Assembly: GCA_039621445.1 (NCBI GenBank)
Contig: CP154954.1
Coordinates: forward strand, 20,818,642-20,882,641
DNA length: 64,000 nucleotides
Direction of reading: 5' to 3'
From: Euglena gracilis
Taxonomy: Eukaryota > Euglenida > Euglenophyceae > Euglenales
Shown: piece after piece, positions 35,279 to 47,925 of the stretch
Numbering within the stretch: the stretch's first letter is position 1
How the letters are laid out: the number at the start of each line of letters is the position of its first letter
Made by a program: the position numbers and the translations under genes
Notes under the pieces: generated by a model
The model's database searches: none
What the model was told of the DNA's origin: nothing
What the model saw: the letters and a program-made list of their open reading frames with translations, nothing else

Positions 35279-36306
35279 CTGAATGTATGTATGGGAAGCC
35301 CTTGTGGGGTCAGGACCCTCGAACAACAGGGGGGACCCCCCAGTCACAGTCGGACCCCCCCAACTTGAACACGTAAGGCACCTGAAAAGTTTCGGTTCTT
35401 TTGTCGGCCGAGGGCCGGATACCAGGCCAAAATTTTTGGAAAATCCCTTGATTATTTTTTTCAAAATAAGTACAAAAATGCTCGAATTATTACTTTCTTC
35501 ATTTGACTTGAGCATTTTTCTCTACTACTTTGGTCTGGACCATGCCATGCTTACCAACCCATGGGGGGGGGGGGGTCCCTTTCCACTTTCAAAAAGAACC
35601 GTCAGACACTTTTCAAAAAAACCCGTCACCGACTTACCCCCAAGGGGGTCCGTCACTCACTCGGTCCAGCCAGTCGAAAATAGCCAAAAAGCAAAGCACT
35701 TTGATAAAAACCCAAAAAATTGGACCCTACCAAAACGATGCAGTGTGGTCTGGGTTAAGAAAGTGGTACTGTGGTACCTTTTCAGGTGGTGCAGCGACAT
35801 ATTTGATGCCCTAGTTACAGTCTGGAAACCAAGTCAACAAAGTTGCAGGAATGAACAAAAATAAACAATAAACCTGGCTTGCGGGCGTAAGGCAAAGCCA
35901 ACTTCGTGAGTTGCAAATCTTGAGCTGTTGGCCTGCAAAAGAAAAAAAAGGAAAAATAAAAACAAAAACAATAAAAAATAAAAATAATAAAATATATAAT
36001 TCCTGGATGTCTATATTTCTGTTATTCTTTGCCGTTTCCCATTTTTGCTGCTTGCTGTTTTCCCATTATTCGTGTTTGTTTCCCGCGCGTACAGGATGAT
36101 TTTCAAAGATGGCTGACAGCGAGGATGATGCACACGTGAACACTCAATTGTACTTAAAATTAATTGTGCCAGTTTGATGGATGTCATTTGCCGATGGTTC
36201 CAAAATAATGTGCAATAAAATTATGGCTAAATTGTGCACGACGTTGTGTGTGTTAAAAAATGGATAGTACGGATGCTGAGGGCGGCTGAGGACATATTTT
36301 CTCTGT
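35279..36306. other. Intergenic stretch downstream of EF-hand gene 2
   Basis: Mostly AT-rich with G-run blocks resembling MITE arms (35,330-35,360; 35,565-35,660). No exon was recognised. It presumably includes the 3' untranslated region and terminator of EF-hand gene 2. Confidence 0.45.
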
Positions 36307-39300
36307 TTACGGTTTTGGATGCAGGGCATACGGGGGGTAGGAGGTGCGGTAGGTTGTCTCGAAGGTTGGCGGGTTGAAGAGCTCAGTGGGCAGCGTGTGG
36401 GTGAGCCCCTTGCCCTTTTTTGTCTGTAGGTGGCTCGTGTCGTAGTTCCGGCTGTTGTGACTGTAGACTGCGTAGCACTTCTGTTGAAGGTTGACAGAGA
36501 TGGTCCAAAGGCAATGGAAATGCTTTAAAAAAAATCCCCGATGAGATCTGTCCAGAGGGGGAAACAGAAGCCAGCGCAATTAGTTGGCCTATAAAAATTT
36601 TAATGCTAAATCAATGAATTTCAATGATTGAATTCAAATTAAATACAGTTTGCAAATTTACCCCCATCCGCTGTTTCTACCTCAATCTGCCTTGATTTTC
36701 TATCTGGCAGTGGTAACTTCAGGTGCAAATATGTGTCCGCCTTGAAGACATGGAATTTCCCCAGGATACACCATGCAAAATGCCATGGCCTACCCACCAG
36801 GGTATAAAGTGAGAGAGGGGAAGGGGGAAGGGTGGTCTTTGGAAGCTTTTTTCTCCGGGGGTCGGACCCCTCTCCCCTCATGTGCAAGACCACTTGCAGT
36901 CCGCACAAAAATGACAAAAAACAAAAACGATGGGAAACCACCCAATTTTCCCCATCATTTCTTCCCGCCATCCTGTACCCTTTCTAAGTCCTTGGGGGGG
37001 CACGTTCAGGGGTAGTCAAATTCCAAACAAAAAAGTTGGGGATATGACATATGGCCAATTTTGGGGTCTGTCTTGAAATGAAAAATCACAAAAAAAAAAG
37101 ACACCCCGAAGACCATTTTGAACTTTTTCATTTGCAATTTTGAGTTGCCCTTTTTCAGAAAAACTTTCATCACAAGTGGGAAAAATTTTTACAATTTTCT
37201 GAGAAAGCAAAATTTTCCCAATTTTTTTCCTTTCATTTTCCCTGGCATTTTTGTTCCCCGTCATTTTTTGTCTGGACTGCAATGCCCTGCTCCTAACCTC
37301 CCTGGGCGGTGGGATGTTTCTCACAAATGGGTGAAGAGTCACCTGGAAGCCAAGGGAGGTGGTGGACCTGCAGTTGGGCGCTGTAGCCTGGAGTTTTCTT
37401 GGGAATGGAGGAGTAGGTTTGGCTCGTCCGCCTGATGAGCAGCGAAATTAACTTACAGCCCCAAACCACACATCAAATTGTCACGAAAAACCCAGCCCTC
37501 AAATTTTTTTGCTGGGAATCCAACAATTTTTGTACCCTCAAACAACAAGCAGAATGGTATCAATTTTTAGGATTTAAATTCGAGTGTCAAAACAAAATGG
37601 GTTTGTCATATAAACACCGCTGAAAACTTCAGCTGGAGGGCGAGCCCTTTTTGGACATACACCCACTGAACAAGGTGCCTTAGGGGTGCTATATATTGGA
37701 TTGAAAGCGACAGCACTTTTCACATACGACCTGGGCAACTCTTGAAAACTGCATTGAAAATGGGAATTTTCTGGGCTCGGCGCCTTGGTGATGTGGGGCA
37801 AGGAACTTGAGGGGTCAAAAAGTGACTTCGAAATGCCCCCTTCCTGCCCATAGTACCCACTCACCCACGATCTTCCTGAAAAGAATTCTGCCTCTAAGCA
37901 CATGCCTTGAATGGCAAACCCCCGCACATGACTCCTAACAACTGAACCAATCCCATTCCCTCCAAGGGTAATAAATGAGGATTCACATGTGTCACCTTCA
38001 GGAATAAACTTCACACCACCCAAAGAACCCAGGTAGTCCAACCTGAGGGGGACATTTGGGGAGGGGAAGCTCCTCCCTCCCTGAGGCAAGTCCCTGGCTC
38101 CAACTGGGCCGCAATGCAACTCTACTTTTGCCAGAGGTGGGTTGGGCACACCCGGCCTCCCAGGCGGCCTTCACCGTACCGTACGAGCTGGTCAGGGAGG
38201 CCTCCACCGGCTCAATGTCCCACAGGGAGTACATCCGGTTCTCGAAGTACTCGTCGTCCGGGATGTTCTGGCTGATGCCTGGGTGGGCAAGGAGGCCGAG
38301 GCAAAGGGAGGGCAGAAGGAGGTGCCCCGGAGGAACGCCAGAGCAGCGTCAAAGGAACAATCATGCAAAATGCAACCCTCTCCAAACTGGAAAACCTCAA
38401 ACAGTGCAACAACAACAACCGCACTATCGAGCTCATGTTGTGCTGGGATAAAGAAAAATCCCTTCGGTGACAGAATGTGCGAAGAAAAAAATTTCTGAAG
38501 TATTTCTTGGAGCTCTTGATGCGGGGCACACCAGCGTAGAAGGCGATGAATTCCTCCTTCGTCACCAACCCGGAAGGGTTTGTGTCCCGAGTGAAATGGG
38601 AGTGGAAATTCTCCGCCGCCTCCTCGTGGCTCAGTTCCCCGGCCCGGACCAGGGGATGGTTGGAAGCGTTGGCGGCTGGACCGCTCCGCAACTCCAGCGG
38701 ACTCCAGCGGACGGGCGTTGCACCCACAGTTATACCAACAGAGCTGGAGGCAGTCCAGGCCGAAGCGATTGGTCACCTCGTCCAAGGCAACGTTTCCATC
38801 GCTGTCGTGACTGAAGCTGGCGCCAGGGCAGGATGAGACAGTCCCCACAGAAGGGTGGCAGCAGGGGGCTGCCAGTGGATGGTTCCCCACCAGGGGTTTT
38901 TAAAGACCGGGGGGGAGGGGGGGGGGTCCCCCCACCCACCCACCCCCTGGGGGGGCCCCCGGGGGGAGGGGGGGGGGTCCCAGGGGACCCACAAAAAAAA
39001 TGGCCAAAAATCGCGAAAAGTGCTAAAAATAGCACTTTTTCGGCACCGAAAAGTGTATCCCACCCCCCTCCGGAGGGACCCCCCCTCCTGGGGGTCCATG
39101 ACTAAAAAAAACCCCAATTCCCCACACCCACCCTCTTTCGGGGAATTTTAGAGGAAATCCAAAAAGGATACCCCTTGGAAAAAAAATAGAACTCCCCTTG
39201 AATTTTCAGCGGTCCCAAAAAGCAGACCGGGTTTATTTGGAGGGGTTTAGAGGTCACCGGGCTGTCAACAGGTGACGATGTGGTTGTGGGGAGCCTCATG

Positions 39301-41563
39301 CAGTCCCAAACGCCACCAGTGCGACTCTGCTCACGTACGTGCCGCGGAGAAGCCATCCGATAGAACCTTCCTGGGGCAGGGTACAAAAAAAACCGGTCCA
39401 AACAAGCAGGGTTTTCTGCACTGGGGGGAAATTGTCTCAAAACCCCCAATTTTTGACACAATTTGGGCAGTTTCACAGTTGTGGGGTCTATTTGGATTTG
39501 AGGGGGGGATTTGGGTGGGGGGGGGGGGGGTCCAGTGTTTGGATTATTGAAATTGGCAGGGGCAGTTTGGGGGGGGATTTTATTGGGGGGGGGTTGGCAG
39601 CAATATTCACGATACTGCTAGCCACTCCCTCCCTGTCCTCCCCTGGAGTGGCCCAAACCCGCTCCAGGGCAAACTTCCGGCGGGGCGGTAGTCCGATGGC
39701 GAAGCTGGCGAGGAACTCCGACAGGGAGATCAGCCCGTCGTCTGGGGGGGGGGGGGGTTTAGGAAGGCCTGCTGGTTGGGGGGGGGGGGGGGGGCCGGCC
39801 CCCCCCCCCACCCCAGTGGAGGTTGGGTCACCCCATTCTTGGTGGGAGGTGGGGGGTCCGATCCTTCATCCACCACTCTTTCTTGTATTTTAATTGGCGC
39901 CTATTTTTAGCTCAAAAATATCCTTCGACGCCTTCAGTGCCACTGGGATTTTTTCCTTGCACAATGCTCACTCACCATCGGTAGGGTTTGGGGTTCCCAC
40001 ACAGCCTCTGGGGGATGGGGGAGCAGAGGGGAGGGCATTGCGAACAGAGTGGGTAGGCACCTTGCCGTCGCCCACCCCACTTTTTACAAGGCACACTCTG
40101 AACAGAAAACAGGAATCAGTCGACCCCGCCCCCCGCGAGTCGACCTCCCCGCCGAGGCACCAAAAGCAGATCACGCACGCTGTCAACGTGTTCTGTCTCT
40201 GTCAATACAAAAAGGTCCTGTGCATACCATTGCTCAGCGACCCCCGGCGGGGGGGAGGGGGAGGTCACTTTCCACTCTGAAAAAACCAGTCAGTCACTTT
40301 ACCCCCCCCCGGAGGGATCGACCACTCTTGAATGCGCTCATGTTGGCAAGGCAATATTGCCAAAAAGACTCAAAAATCCAAAATATTTCCGGCGCCTTTG
40401 GCGCTAGGCCAGCCACTTTTTCTTTTTCTGGCCTACCCCACTCCCGGGGGGAGGGGGGGTTGGCCAGAAAACCCACTGAAAAAAACAGGCAGTCACCCCC
40501 CCTGGGGGGTGGGGTGGGACACGTGTTAAGCAATGGTATGGTCCTGTGCCTGGCAAGGGGAGTCTGGTGGAGTGTGGATTGCTGGTGTGGACCAAGGCAG
40601 TTGCCTTTGTAGCAGTCTTTGCCCGGCAGTGGACAGGACAAACTTTCGCTGTCGAACGCAATGGCGAGGTGCCGCACTTCGTGGTCGGTGAGCTGCAGCT
40701 TGCAGGCCTGGGCCTTGGCGGCGAACTGCGCGAACGTTCTGCGGGAAGCGACCCACGGGGATTTTGAAGGCCGCAGCAACGGACACAACATGACCGGGGT
40801 TGTTTTCTGGGACAGGAGGAGGTCAGCACCTCCCCATCCACCAACTCCTGGATGAAAATCTGCCCTTAAAGAAAAACTGACAGTGTTTCTTATTTTCAGC
40901 GCGGATTTTCTTTATTTTCGGCTCCACTTGGAATACTTGGAACCCCCCATCCCCCGGAGGAGGTTAGGCCAATACCCACCCAACCACCCAACCTGACTCC
41001 CTGGGTCACCAACCGGCAGACAAAACACTTTCTTCTGCCCCGGCAGCCGGCAATGTATGGCAACAACCTTTATAAACAGAAAAGAGAACGCGGATACATG
41101 ATAGAGAATACAAGAAAGAGAACTACGGAACAGCTGCCCATACCAGCTGGATGATGACCCTCACACTGACACCCACAGCATTGAAGAGGTGCGGAGAGGA
41201 GAGGAGAGGAGAGAGAGGTGCACACAGTTTGGTGTCTGGATCCGGGTTCCCCTTCCGGAAGAACTGGACCAGCGACCGGACGCCATTGTTCCCCCGCTGC
41301 GCGCAGAACCGCTTGATCTGTTTGGAGGAGGGCAACCACAGATGGACGGAAGTCGCAAGCAAACTGTTTTCAGGGTGAGCAATAAAATAAAAAATCATAC
41401 AAAGGTGATCGTGATATGAGGGTGTCGGTGAAAATGAATTGGGATTGGGAAGAAATATCTGGGTTGGTGTATTACATCACATTGGATGGGGGGGGGGGGT
41501 GCTGCGTGGGGGGGAGCACGCCTTGAGGATGACGGGATCCTCCAGAGACTCGGTGGAAGTCAT
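36307..41563 (-). CDS. Calcyphosin-like EF-hand protein, gene 2 (copy 1, intact)
   Basis: Exons in transcript order: 41522-41563 (MTSTESLEDPVILK), 41226-41317 (IKRFCAQRGNNGVRSLVQFF), 40644-40738 (TFAQFAAKAQACKLQLTDHE), 39659-39741 (SLSEFLASFAIGLPP), 38761-38816 (FSHDSDGNVALDEVTNRF), 38532-38675 (NASNHPLVRAGELSHEE, DTNPSGLVTKEEFIAFYA), 38175-38278 (ISQNIPDDEYFENRMYSLWD) and a last exon 36307-36480 ending TTYRTSYPPYALHPKP and TAA. Four EF-hands: EF1 loop NPDPDTKLTFAQ is degenerate; EF2 DSENDGLISLSE is canonical and is rebuilt exactly across a splice junction; EF3 DSDGNVALDEVT lacks the final Glu; EF4 DTNPSGLVTKEE is canonical. Donors include GCGTGC and GCCTGG. The 39659/38816 junction is not resolved with standard splice sites. 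The last exon is joined by phase only. Family members bind Ca2+; several are ciliary. Confidence 0.86.
38891..39117. mobile_element. hAT-like MITE with perfect 8-bp target duplication, 227 bp
   Basis: Starts CAGGGGTTTTTAAAGACC and ends GACTAAAAAAAACCCC; exact 8-mers TTCCCCAC flank it at 38,883-38,890 and 39,118-39,125. The interior TGGCCAAAAATCGCGAAAAG and a TTTTCGGCACCGAAAA hairpin are shared with the element near 16,750-17,080. It lies in an intron of EF-hand gene 2. Confidence 0.85.
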
Positions 41564-42737
41564 GACGATGGGCGGAGGGGACACAGGGTGACAGGTCAAT
41601 GCGACCTCACATACAACATACACGGTGGCGAACTGGGACACGGAGAAACACATGGTGGCGCATGGCACAACAAGCAGCCATTTGGGATGCCAATCCAGCG
41701 CCACTGCAATCCAAAAGCAACCCCAGGCAAGAGACAAAATCACGCAGATATTTGCACAAATTTGCCAATTTGCACCTAAGAGAGTCCCCTCCCCCCCTGC
41801 CAATACCAGGTCCTGACTATTTCCTGGGCAGGAACGAAACAGGTGTTCGGTCATAACAATTTCGAGGAGGGGAGATAAGGGTGGGAGTAGCGAAGACAAG
41901 GTGTCAGGCCACAGCTCCTCAGAACACACATCGGCTGTTCATAATGGAAGTCCGGGCTGTAAGGGAAGGAAGCCCAATACGAAGCCCCGGAACAGAAACA
42001 GGAAGACAGCATGTCAAGGCCGGTGTTTGAGCCGAGCCGAGCCAGAGGGAGGTGTGAGGCTGTGGCTGGAGCGAGCGCTCCTGGGGTCCTGCACAGCGCA
42101 GCACCGCACGCAGTCACGTGTACTTTGTCGGCTTCTTCGCCGTGACACGCCGCAGGGTCCAAGGCAGGCGATTGCACCTCTTTTCTTTCATAGCACCAAA
42201 AATGAAGCTGGCCCCTGCAAAAATAGGTGTGGTTGATGTATCATGTTCATAGTCCTTTCCCTGCCAGGGAGTTTGTGCTGGCTGATTTGTCATTTGCAAC
42301 TTACCTTGGGGGGGATCTGCGTTCAGCACCTCAGTGGTAGAAGCCCCATATTTATTTATCTTGAGAGTCCTGGCTTTCCAATTTCCCGAAATCTCCACTG
42401 GAGCGTATAAAATCTGAAAGGAAAATGCCCACCACACCTCTCCATATAGCCTGGTTTTCTTCCTGATAATCCCTTTGGGTGGTTATGGAACCTGTATGGT
42501 GGTCGGCCCGAAGGGGGGGGGGGGGGTAGCAAATGGGGACCTAAGTTGTCAACCAAAAAAAAAAAACCTTCCCGACTTTTGAGCCTTTCTGATACCCCAC
42601 GGTGGCTTTCCATTTGGCAAGTGAGCACACAAACTCATCCACCAACACACACAGGGGAACGCACCTCCACCCCCACCCACACACACACGCGAAAGCATAC
42701 ACAGAACGAATGCAGGACACGAAAGATGAGAACACGT
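41564..42737. other. Upstream region of EF-hand gene 2 with weak exon candidates
   Basis: Holds the presumed promoter of EF-hand gene 2. On the minus strand, 42,310-42,400 reads KINKYGASTTEVLNADPPQ before a GTAAGT donor, and 42,114-42,175 reads LPWTLRRVTAKKPTKYT before a stop. They could be 3' exons of the gene represented at 43.4-43.8 kb, but their phases do not agree, so no CDS is called. Confidence 0.35.
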
Positions 42738-42746
42738 GTGTTGTGT

Positions 42747-42801
<55 letters not shown>

Positions 42802-42831
42802 GTGTAGTGTGTGTGTGTGTGTGTGTTGTGT

Positions 42832-42867
<36 letters not shown>

Positions 42868-43330
42868 TGGGTGTGTGTGTGTGTGTGTGTTGTGTAGTGT
42901 GTGTGGGTGTGTGTGGTGGGTGTGTGTGTGTGGGGTGGTGTGTGTGTGTTGGTGTGTGTGTGTGTGTTGTGTGTGTGTGTGTAGTGGGTGGTGTGTGGTG
43001 GGATTGTGTGTGGTGTGTGTGTGGTGTGTGTGCGTGTGTGAGTGGTGGTGTGGCGCGCGGCGTGTGTGTGTGTGGGTGGGTGGGTGTGGGTGCGTGTTTG
43101 CGTGAGTGCATGCGTGCGGGCGTGCGTGCGTGTCGGTGGGTGCGTGTGTGTGCGTGCGTGCGTTCGTGCGTTGCGTGCGCGTGCGTGTGCGTGCGTGGGC
43201 GTGCGTGCGTGTGCGTGTGCGCGCGCGTGCGTGCGGCACGCGCGTGGCGCGTGCGTGCGTGCGCACCTGCGCGCGCGTGTGTGTTGTGTGTTTCCAAAGC
43301 GTCGCGTGCGTGTGTGTGTGTGTGTGTGTT
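42738..43330. repeat. (GT)n/(GTGC)n microsatellite, copy 1
   Basis: About 590 bases of GT with frequent TTGTGTAG, GTGGG and TGCG variants. Its partner at 59,174-59,810 is far purer and longer. Confidence 0.95.
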
Positions 43331-43384
43331 TCCAAAGCGCAGGGGTATGTGCGGCAGCCTGGGTGTCACACTGTCCAGCTGCAC

Positions 43385-43759
43385 CTTGGCGTTCTCCACA
43401 AAAGGGAAGGCGGACTGGTCCTCCGTGGGCCACCGGGCTGCTGGATCATCTGTTGAGAAAAGTGATAATAGATGTCCTCGGGAACATGATCTATGCAGCT
43501 CACCGAAAAAGAGACACACATGCACGTGCGGACACATGCAACGGGAGTAAACATACATTTGAAAAGAAAGACACACGCGTCCAGACGCACGCGCGGCACG
43601 CAGACGTACACATGATGCACACGTTACACAGAGCGCGAAAGCACACGTGTCTGGGTGGTGGGGTTATAGCCAAAGGCCTTGGAGCGGGGGAGAGGCATGA
43701 CGTCCTTGATCTGCAGCTCTGAGGGGGCTTTCTTCTGGTCCAGCCACTTCTGGAGCTCC
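43385..43759 (-). CDS. Two exons of an unidentified protein
   Basis: Exons 43647-43759 and 43385-43449 join in phase (donor AC|GTGTGC after an ACA C, acceptor CAACAG|AT). They read ELQKWLDQKKAPSELQIKDV, then PLPRSKAFGYNPTTQTH, then DPAARWPTEDQSAFPFVENA and K, followed by a donor GTGCAG. The charged, proline-containing sequence has no motif I can name. A possible upstream exon at about 44,440-44,515 reads KLYNKIQTKRKMYAAPAF, but the other frame there is also open. The same exons recur in copy 2. Confidence 0.5.
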
Positions 43760-44529
43760 CTGGGCAAGACAGCAAGGAGGTGGGGGAGGGGCTTGAAAAT
43801 GCTCCTGGTTTGAGCTCAAGTATTCTCCCAAAATGGCACATCATTGGGCACCCCCCACCTCAAATGAACCTCCCTTTCTCAGCTTTCTCAATGAGCCGAC
43901 AGTGCAAATCTTGTAAGGGAGGGGGATGGAAAATGGAAAATGGAAAAAGGTGTCTGCTGCCATAGGCAAAAACTTCAACTGCCAGTAGTCCATCCAAAAA
44001 AAGACATGTTTCCTCCACAAAGGAAATGACAAGGCTTCCTGGGGTCAAAGACACTTACCCAGGAGTTCACTTCTTTCGCTTCACGCCATGGTAGGCAGAA
44101 GATGGAGGCATTCCACCAGAAAAGAAGACAAAGATTCATTTCGACCAGTTTTGGAGGCATTTTTTTCATCCAGCGGGCATGGTCAATTGAGTGGCACACA
44201 GGGGGGGGGGGGGACAAATACCCAGAGGATGACAACCGCGAAACACATGAAAACCGAAAACCAAAATGAACCAACCGCTGTGAGCAACTGTTGAATGCTG
44301 ATTACACCACTTTGTTTCTGCAGCATATCAACCTCCTGCCTTACAAAATAAACAACGATGGCAAATCAAACAAAAATTATACAGTCCGATAATCCAATCT
44401 GAAGCCAAGAACAAGGTCCTCTGGACAGGGGAGGGTCATTGCCGTTACGGAAGGCAGGAGCAGCATACATCTTCCTCTTCGTCTGAATCTTGTTGTACAG
44501 CTTCCTGTGCATCGAACAGGATGAAAGGT

Positions 44530-45914
44530 GTGAATGAAAAACAGGAAGAGCAATGGACCAGAATGGATTTATTCCGATCCATTTATATGAAGGTGCTGGG
44601 GGGGGCCTGCCCAGGTCGGACCACCCGTAGGGTTGTGCCTGCGCGTCCATGGGCAGAGATTCGGCCAAAAACGGGCCTTTTCTGGGCCTCCGAGTGCCTT
44701 ATCCAAGAACCCAGGCACTGTTGGCTGTGTTCCCTATCCCCCTCCAGGGAGATCAGGGAGGGGATCTGGTTGTGAGGCTTTGGGGGGGGGGGGCAGAATT
44801 AGCACCCATCCACCTACCCATGCGCTTGTGTTGAGTGGCTTTTTTCGCACTTTTTTGGACTTCACTTTCGGACCCTCGGGGGGGGGGGGGTGGATGACAC
44901 TTATATGGTACTGCCCACCATTTGGGAACTTGCACACTTAAATGGGGGGTTATCCACTTGGTACGACCCAGGGGGAGGGGTTTAACAATAAAAGCACCTG
45001 CTTGGGGTGCCTGCAGGCCATCTGCACAACAGAAAACAAACCAAAGTCCAACTCAAACCCAAAGATGCTGGAGAAATTCCCATCAAAAGTGTGCAGGTTG
45101 CCACACATCAAAACACACCAGAACCCTCCACGGGCAATGAGGAAAAGAGGCTGTGTCTGTCTCATAACGGCATCAGCTGTGCAGGAAAGAACATACACAA
45201 ACATTGGACATCAACCACGATTGTGCGTTTTTGTCAGGAGTAGAACGACAAGACTTCTAAACCACACCACCTTGATTGAGAACAGAAAGAAGGAATAATG
45301 AACAGAAAAATGGAATGGTGCTTCCAAACAAAAGAAAAAGGCGCTCCACTGAGAGCGCCACTGACCCCCGGACTGTAACCTCTTTGCAACACTACTACGC
45401 AGGAACACTGGGTCCAAATGGCCTCACCTGTTTTGGTTGGCAGTGTAATGTGAAGGGAGATTGGAAATTTCTCATCTGATGGTAATGCATTGTCCAGTTT
45501 AACGTTGCTTGCTGAAAGCAATCAGGATTTCCACGTGCCCACCATTGTAATCATCCAAACAAAAATACAACCCCCGAACAGAAACTTCATGGGCTCGTGT
45601 TTCCAAGTGTGATCCGTGATTTATTTTTGGGTGGCAACAGCAAGGCTCAAGCAGAAGAGGTAAAGGGCTGGCATGTGCATGGCCCTGCCGCTTTGGCAAA
45701 GGGAGAGGCCAGCCAAGGCATCTGGAAGCAGCGCCAGTGATGAATGTGACAATAAGTGGGCCACAAGGCGGGAATGCTGGGTTGGGGGGATGGCTTGCCA
45801 GCCAAAGAGGGCGGCGCTAAGAGTCATTCATTTCCGGTGGCGAACAGTCATCCGCAGCAACGCACGGGTGGCACTGCACACGCCCGACTGTCGAGGCCAG
45901 AGAGGGCCACGGCA
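44530..45914. other. No gene recognised
   Basis: Lies between the unidentified exons and the possible glycosyltransferase. It contains G-run blocks (44,600; 44,780; 44,880) and ordinary-complexity DNA with short frames on both strands but no motif or convincing splice pair. Confidence 0.4.
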
Positions 45915-46154
45915 TCAGAAGCACGACAGGGGGCCCCAGCGCTTCTTGGCCTCGTCGCGACACCAGCGGTGGTACGGGTGCGCGTCGCTGACCCGGAGCA
46001 ACGCCCGGAGCGTCAGGGAGGGCCCCATGGCAGCGATGGCCGTGCCGGGGGACGCAGCAGAGTTTGGGGTTGACGCGCAGCGCAGGTGAGAAGGGCAGCG
46101 CCAGAAAGGGGCATGTGTCTGAATGGATGTGGAGGGGGGGGGCTGGCATTAGTG

Positions 46155-46312
46155 TAACCCCCCCCCCGGGAAACTGTCACCTGACAGGTTGGCCGGTACC
46201 GGGGACGCTGACAACTTCCGAAACTGACAGGTTGGCCAGTGATGGGGATCCCGACAGTTCCCCAGGCGGGACCCTGACAGGTTCTCGGGCACGACAGTTT
46301 CCCGGGGGGTGG
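46155..46312. mobile_element. GACAGTTTCCC short element, copy 1
   Basis: Inverted ends CCCCGGGAAACTGTC and GACAGTTTCCCGGGG. The interior holds CTGACAGGTTGGCC twice and CTGACAACTTCCGAAACTGAC, as in 20,441-20,590. It lies between two exons of the possible glycosyltransferase. Confidence 0.7.
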
Positions 46313-46523
46313 GGGGGGGGGTAGGTAAGAGTCACCAAGGGGTGGGGGTGGCACGGGGCCCAGCGGGGCGAACTGCCGGAGATCGTAGTCGCTGGTCTCG
46401 TTCAACAGGGCGTCGGCGCGGCGCCACTCCGCCGGGAAGTTGCGGAGGTACGAGTTCCAGTAGCCGCGGCGGCAGCCCGGCGGGGCGGCGGCCCAATGCC
46501 ATTGTGTCATTTGTGTCCCAATG

Positions 46524-47279
46524 CAGGGGGGGGGATTGATATCGGAGGCCTTCGGAAAAATTGCGGAAAAAAATGCGGAAAAAATGCGGAAATTGCGGAA
46601 AAAAATGCGGAAATTGCGGAAAAAATGCGGAAATTGCGGAAAAAATGCGGAAATTGCGGAAAAAATTGCGGAAATTGCAGAAAAAAATGCGGAAAATTTT
46701 ATATCGGGAATATACACATTTCTGCTTGAGAGGACTTAGAAATTTTTCAACTGTGAGGTTCAGAACACCGCAACACCCACGTCGATGCATGTGCGGAACG
46801 CGTGTACTCTGCCCAATCATCCTCAAAACAATCAAGTTGAAGCAAAGGGTAATTGATGCGCAAAAGGCTCATACAGGCAGACATCTGAAAAGATCATAAA
46901 TGAAACTGCTGAAATTAATGGTCTGAAAAACCTTTGAGTTGCAACATGCGTCTTGACGCTGGCATTGAACAATGCTTCACCCCCACGCCCTTTCCCTCTC
47001 TTTCTTTTGTTGGCAGGTGCACCTGTGAGAAAAGTTGGTAAACTGGGGGAAGAAAACAACAAAACACAATAGCACACCTGTTGATCCATTTGAAGAATGG
47101 CTTGAACTCATTGCATCTTCCATCTTCGGTGGTGGGGAAAAAAATTCTGCGAATGGGAAAAAATTGCGGAAAAATTGCGGAAATTGCGGAAAAAATGCGA
47201 AAAATTGCGGATAATTGCGATAATTGCGGGAAAATTGCGGAAATTGCGGGAAAATTGTGGATATCAATTTCCCCCCCTG
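46524..47279. mobile_element. hAT-like element with TTGCGG arrays, 756 bp
   Basis: Inverted ends CAGGGGGGGGGATTGATATC and GATATCAATTTCCCCCCCTG. CCCAATG directly abuts both ends (46,517-46,523 and 47,280-47,286). The subterminal zones are arrays of AAAATTGCGG / AAAATGCGG units (46,555-46,700 and 47,155-47,260), in the same orientation at both ends. No intact transposase frame remains. Confidence 0.85.
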
Positions 47280-47285
47280 CCCAAT

Positions 47286-47576
47286 GTCAGCAGGGTTGGA
47301 ATCCAAATCTGAGGCCATTTCCCCACCTCTGCATCTCACTATTTATAATTGTCAGTAGGCAGGATGCCAGGTCATTGTTGTATGGCAATGGACCCAACGA
47401 GGCAGAGGTATGCGCACTGGTGAACACCGAAGTCAAATCACCTTCGCTGGAAAAAGAAAATAAAATAATAAGTGGAATACGTCTCGCGCGCGCGACACAT
47501 TTTTTTTCTTTTGGGACTCATCTTAAGCTGCGCCGTTCTGCAACAGCGATTCAGAGGAGCCTTTGACAACAGGCGC
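47286..47576. other. Intron-like spacer
   Basis: Unremarkable DNA between the hAT-like element and the next exon-like stretch; contains a CGCGCGCGCG run near 47,487. Nothing else is seen. Confidence 0.4.
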
Positions 47577-47809
47577 CTGGCTGGGCAGCTGTCGCCACTC
47601 AGGCAGCGGAGCTCCTCGCGCTTCTCCTTGGTGCGGAAGCCGGTGTAGCCGCTGGCGTGGCGCTTCCACATCCAGTCCTGGAGGGACTTGCTGTGGAAGT
47701 GCTTGAGGTGGTATGCTGTGTCGTTCAGGGCAGGCCTGGTGGCAGCAGAGGGGCTGGAACCTGTCATCATCGGCGATGACCGCCCCGACCCCAATTCAGT
47801 TTGTGTGAT

Positions 47810-47925
47810 TTATGCTATATATGCTATAGAATATTATATATATTATGCAGATATTACATTGTTATATGCATACATTGCATTGCTTATGCTATGTGTGTGT
47901 GTGTGTGTGTGTGTGTGCTCATATG
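47810..47925. repeat. TATGC/TATA-rich and (GT)n stretch
   Basis: An AT-rich run with repeated TATGCTATA and ATATTAT motifs, ending in about 14 GT units. It lies between two exon-like stretches of the truncated gene. Confidence 0.8.

Noticed and set aside
36307-36480. Treating the last exon of EF-hand gene 2 as a separate gene
   Set aside because: It starts with an acceptor and no start codon, and its phase fits exon 38175-38278; kept as part of gene 2, with a note that only phase supports it.
38191-38890. A single long uninterrupted frame of about 230 codons in the minus strand
   Set aside because: It crosses introns; the EF-hand motifs occur in different frames that are joined by consistent splice sites.
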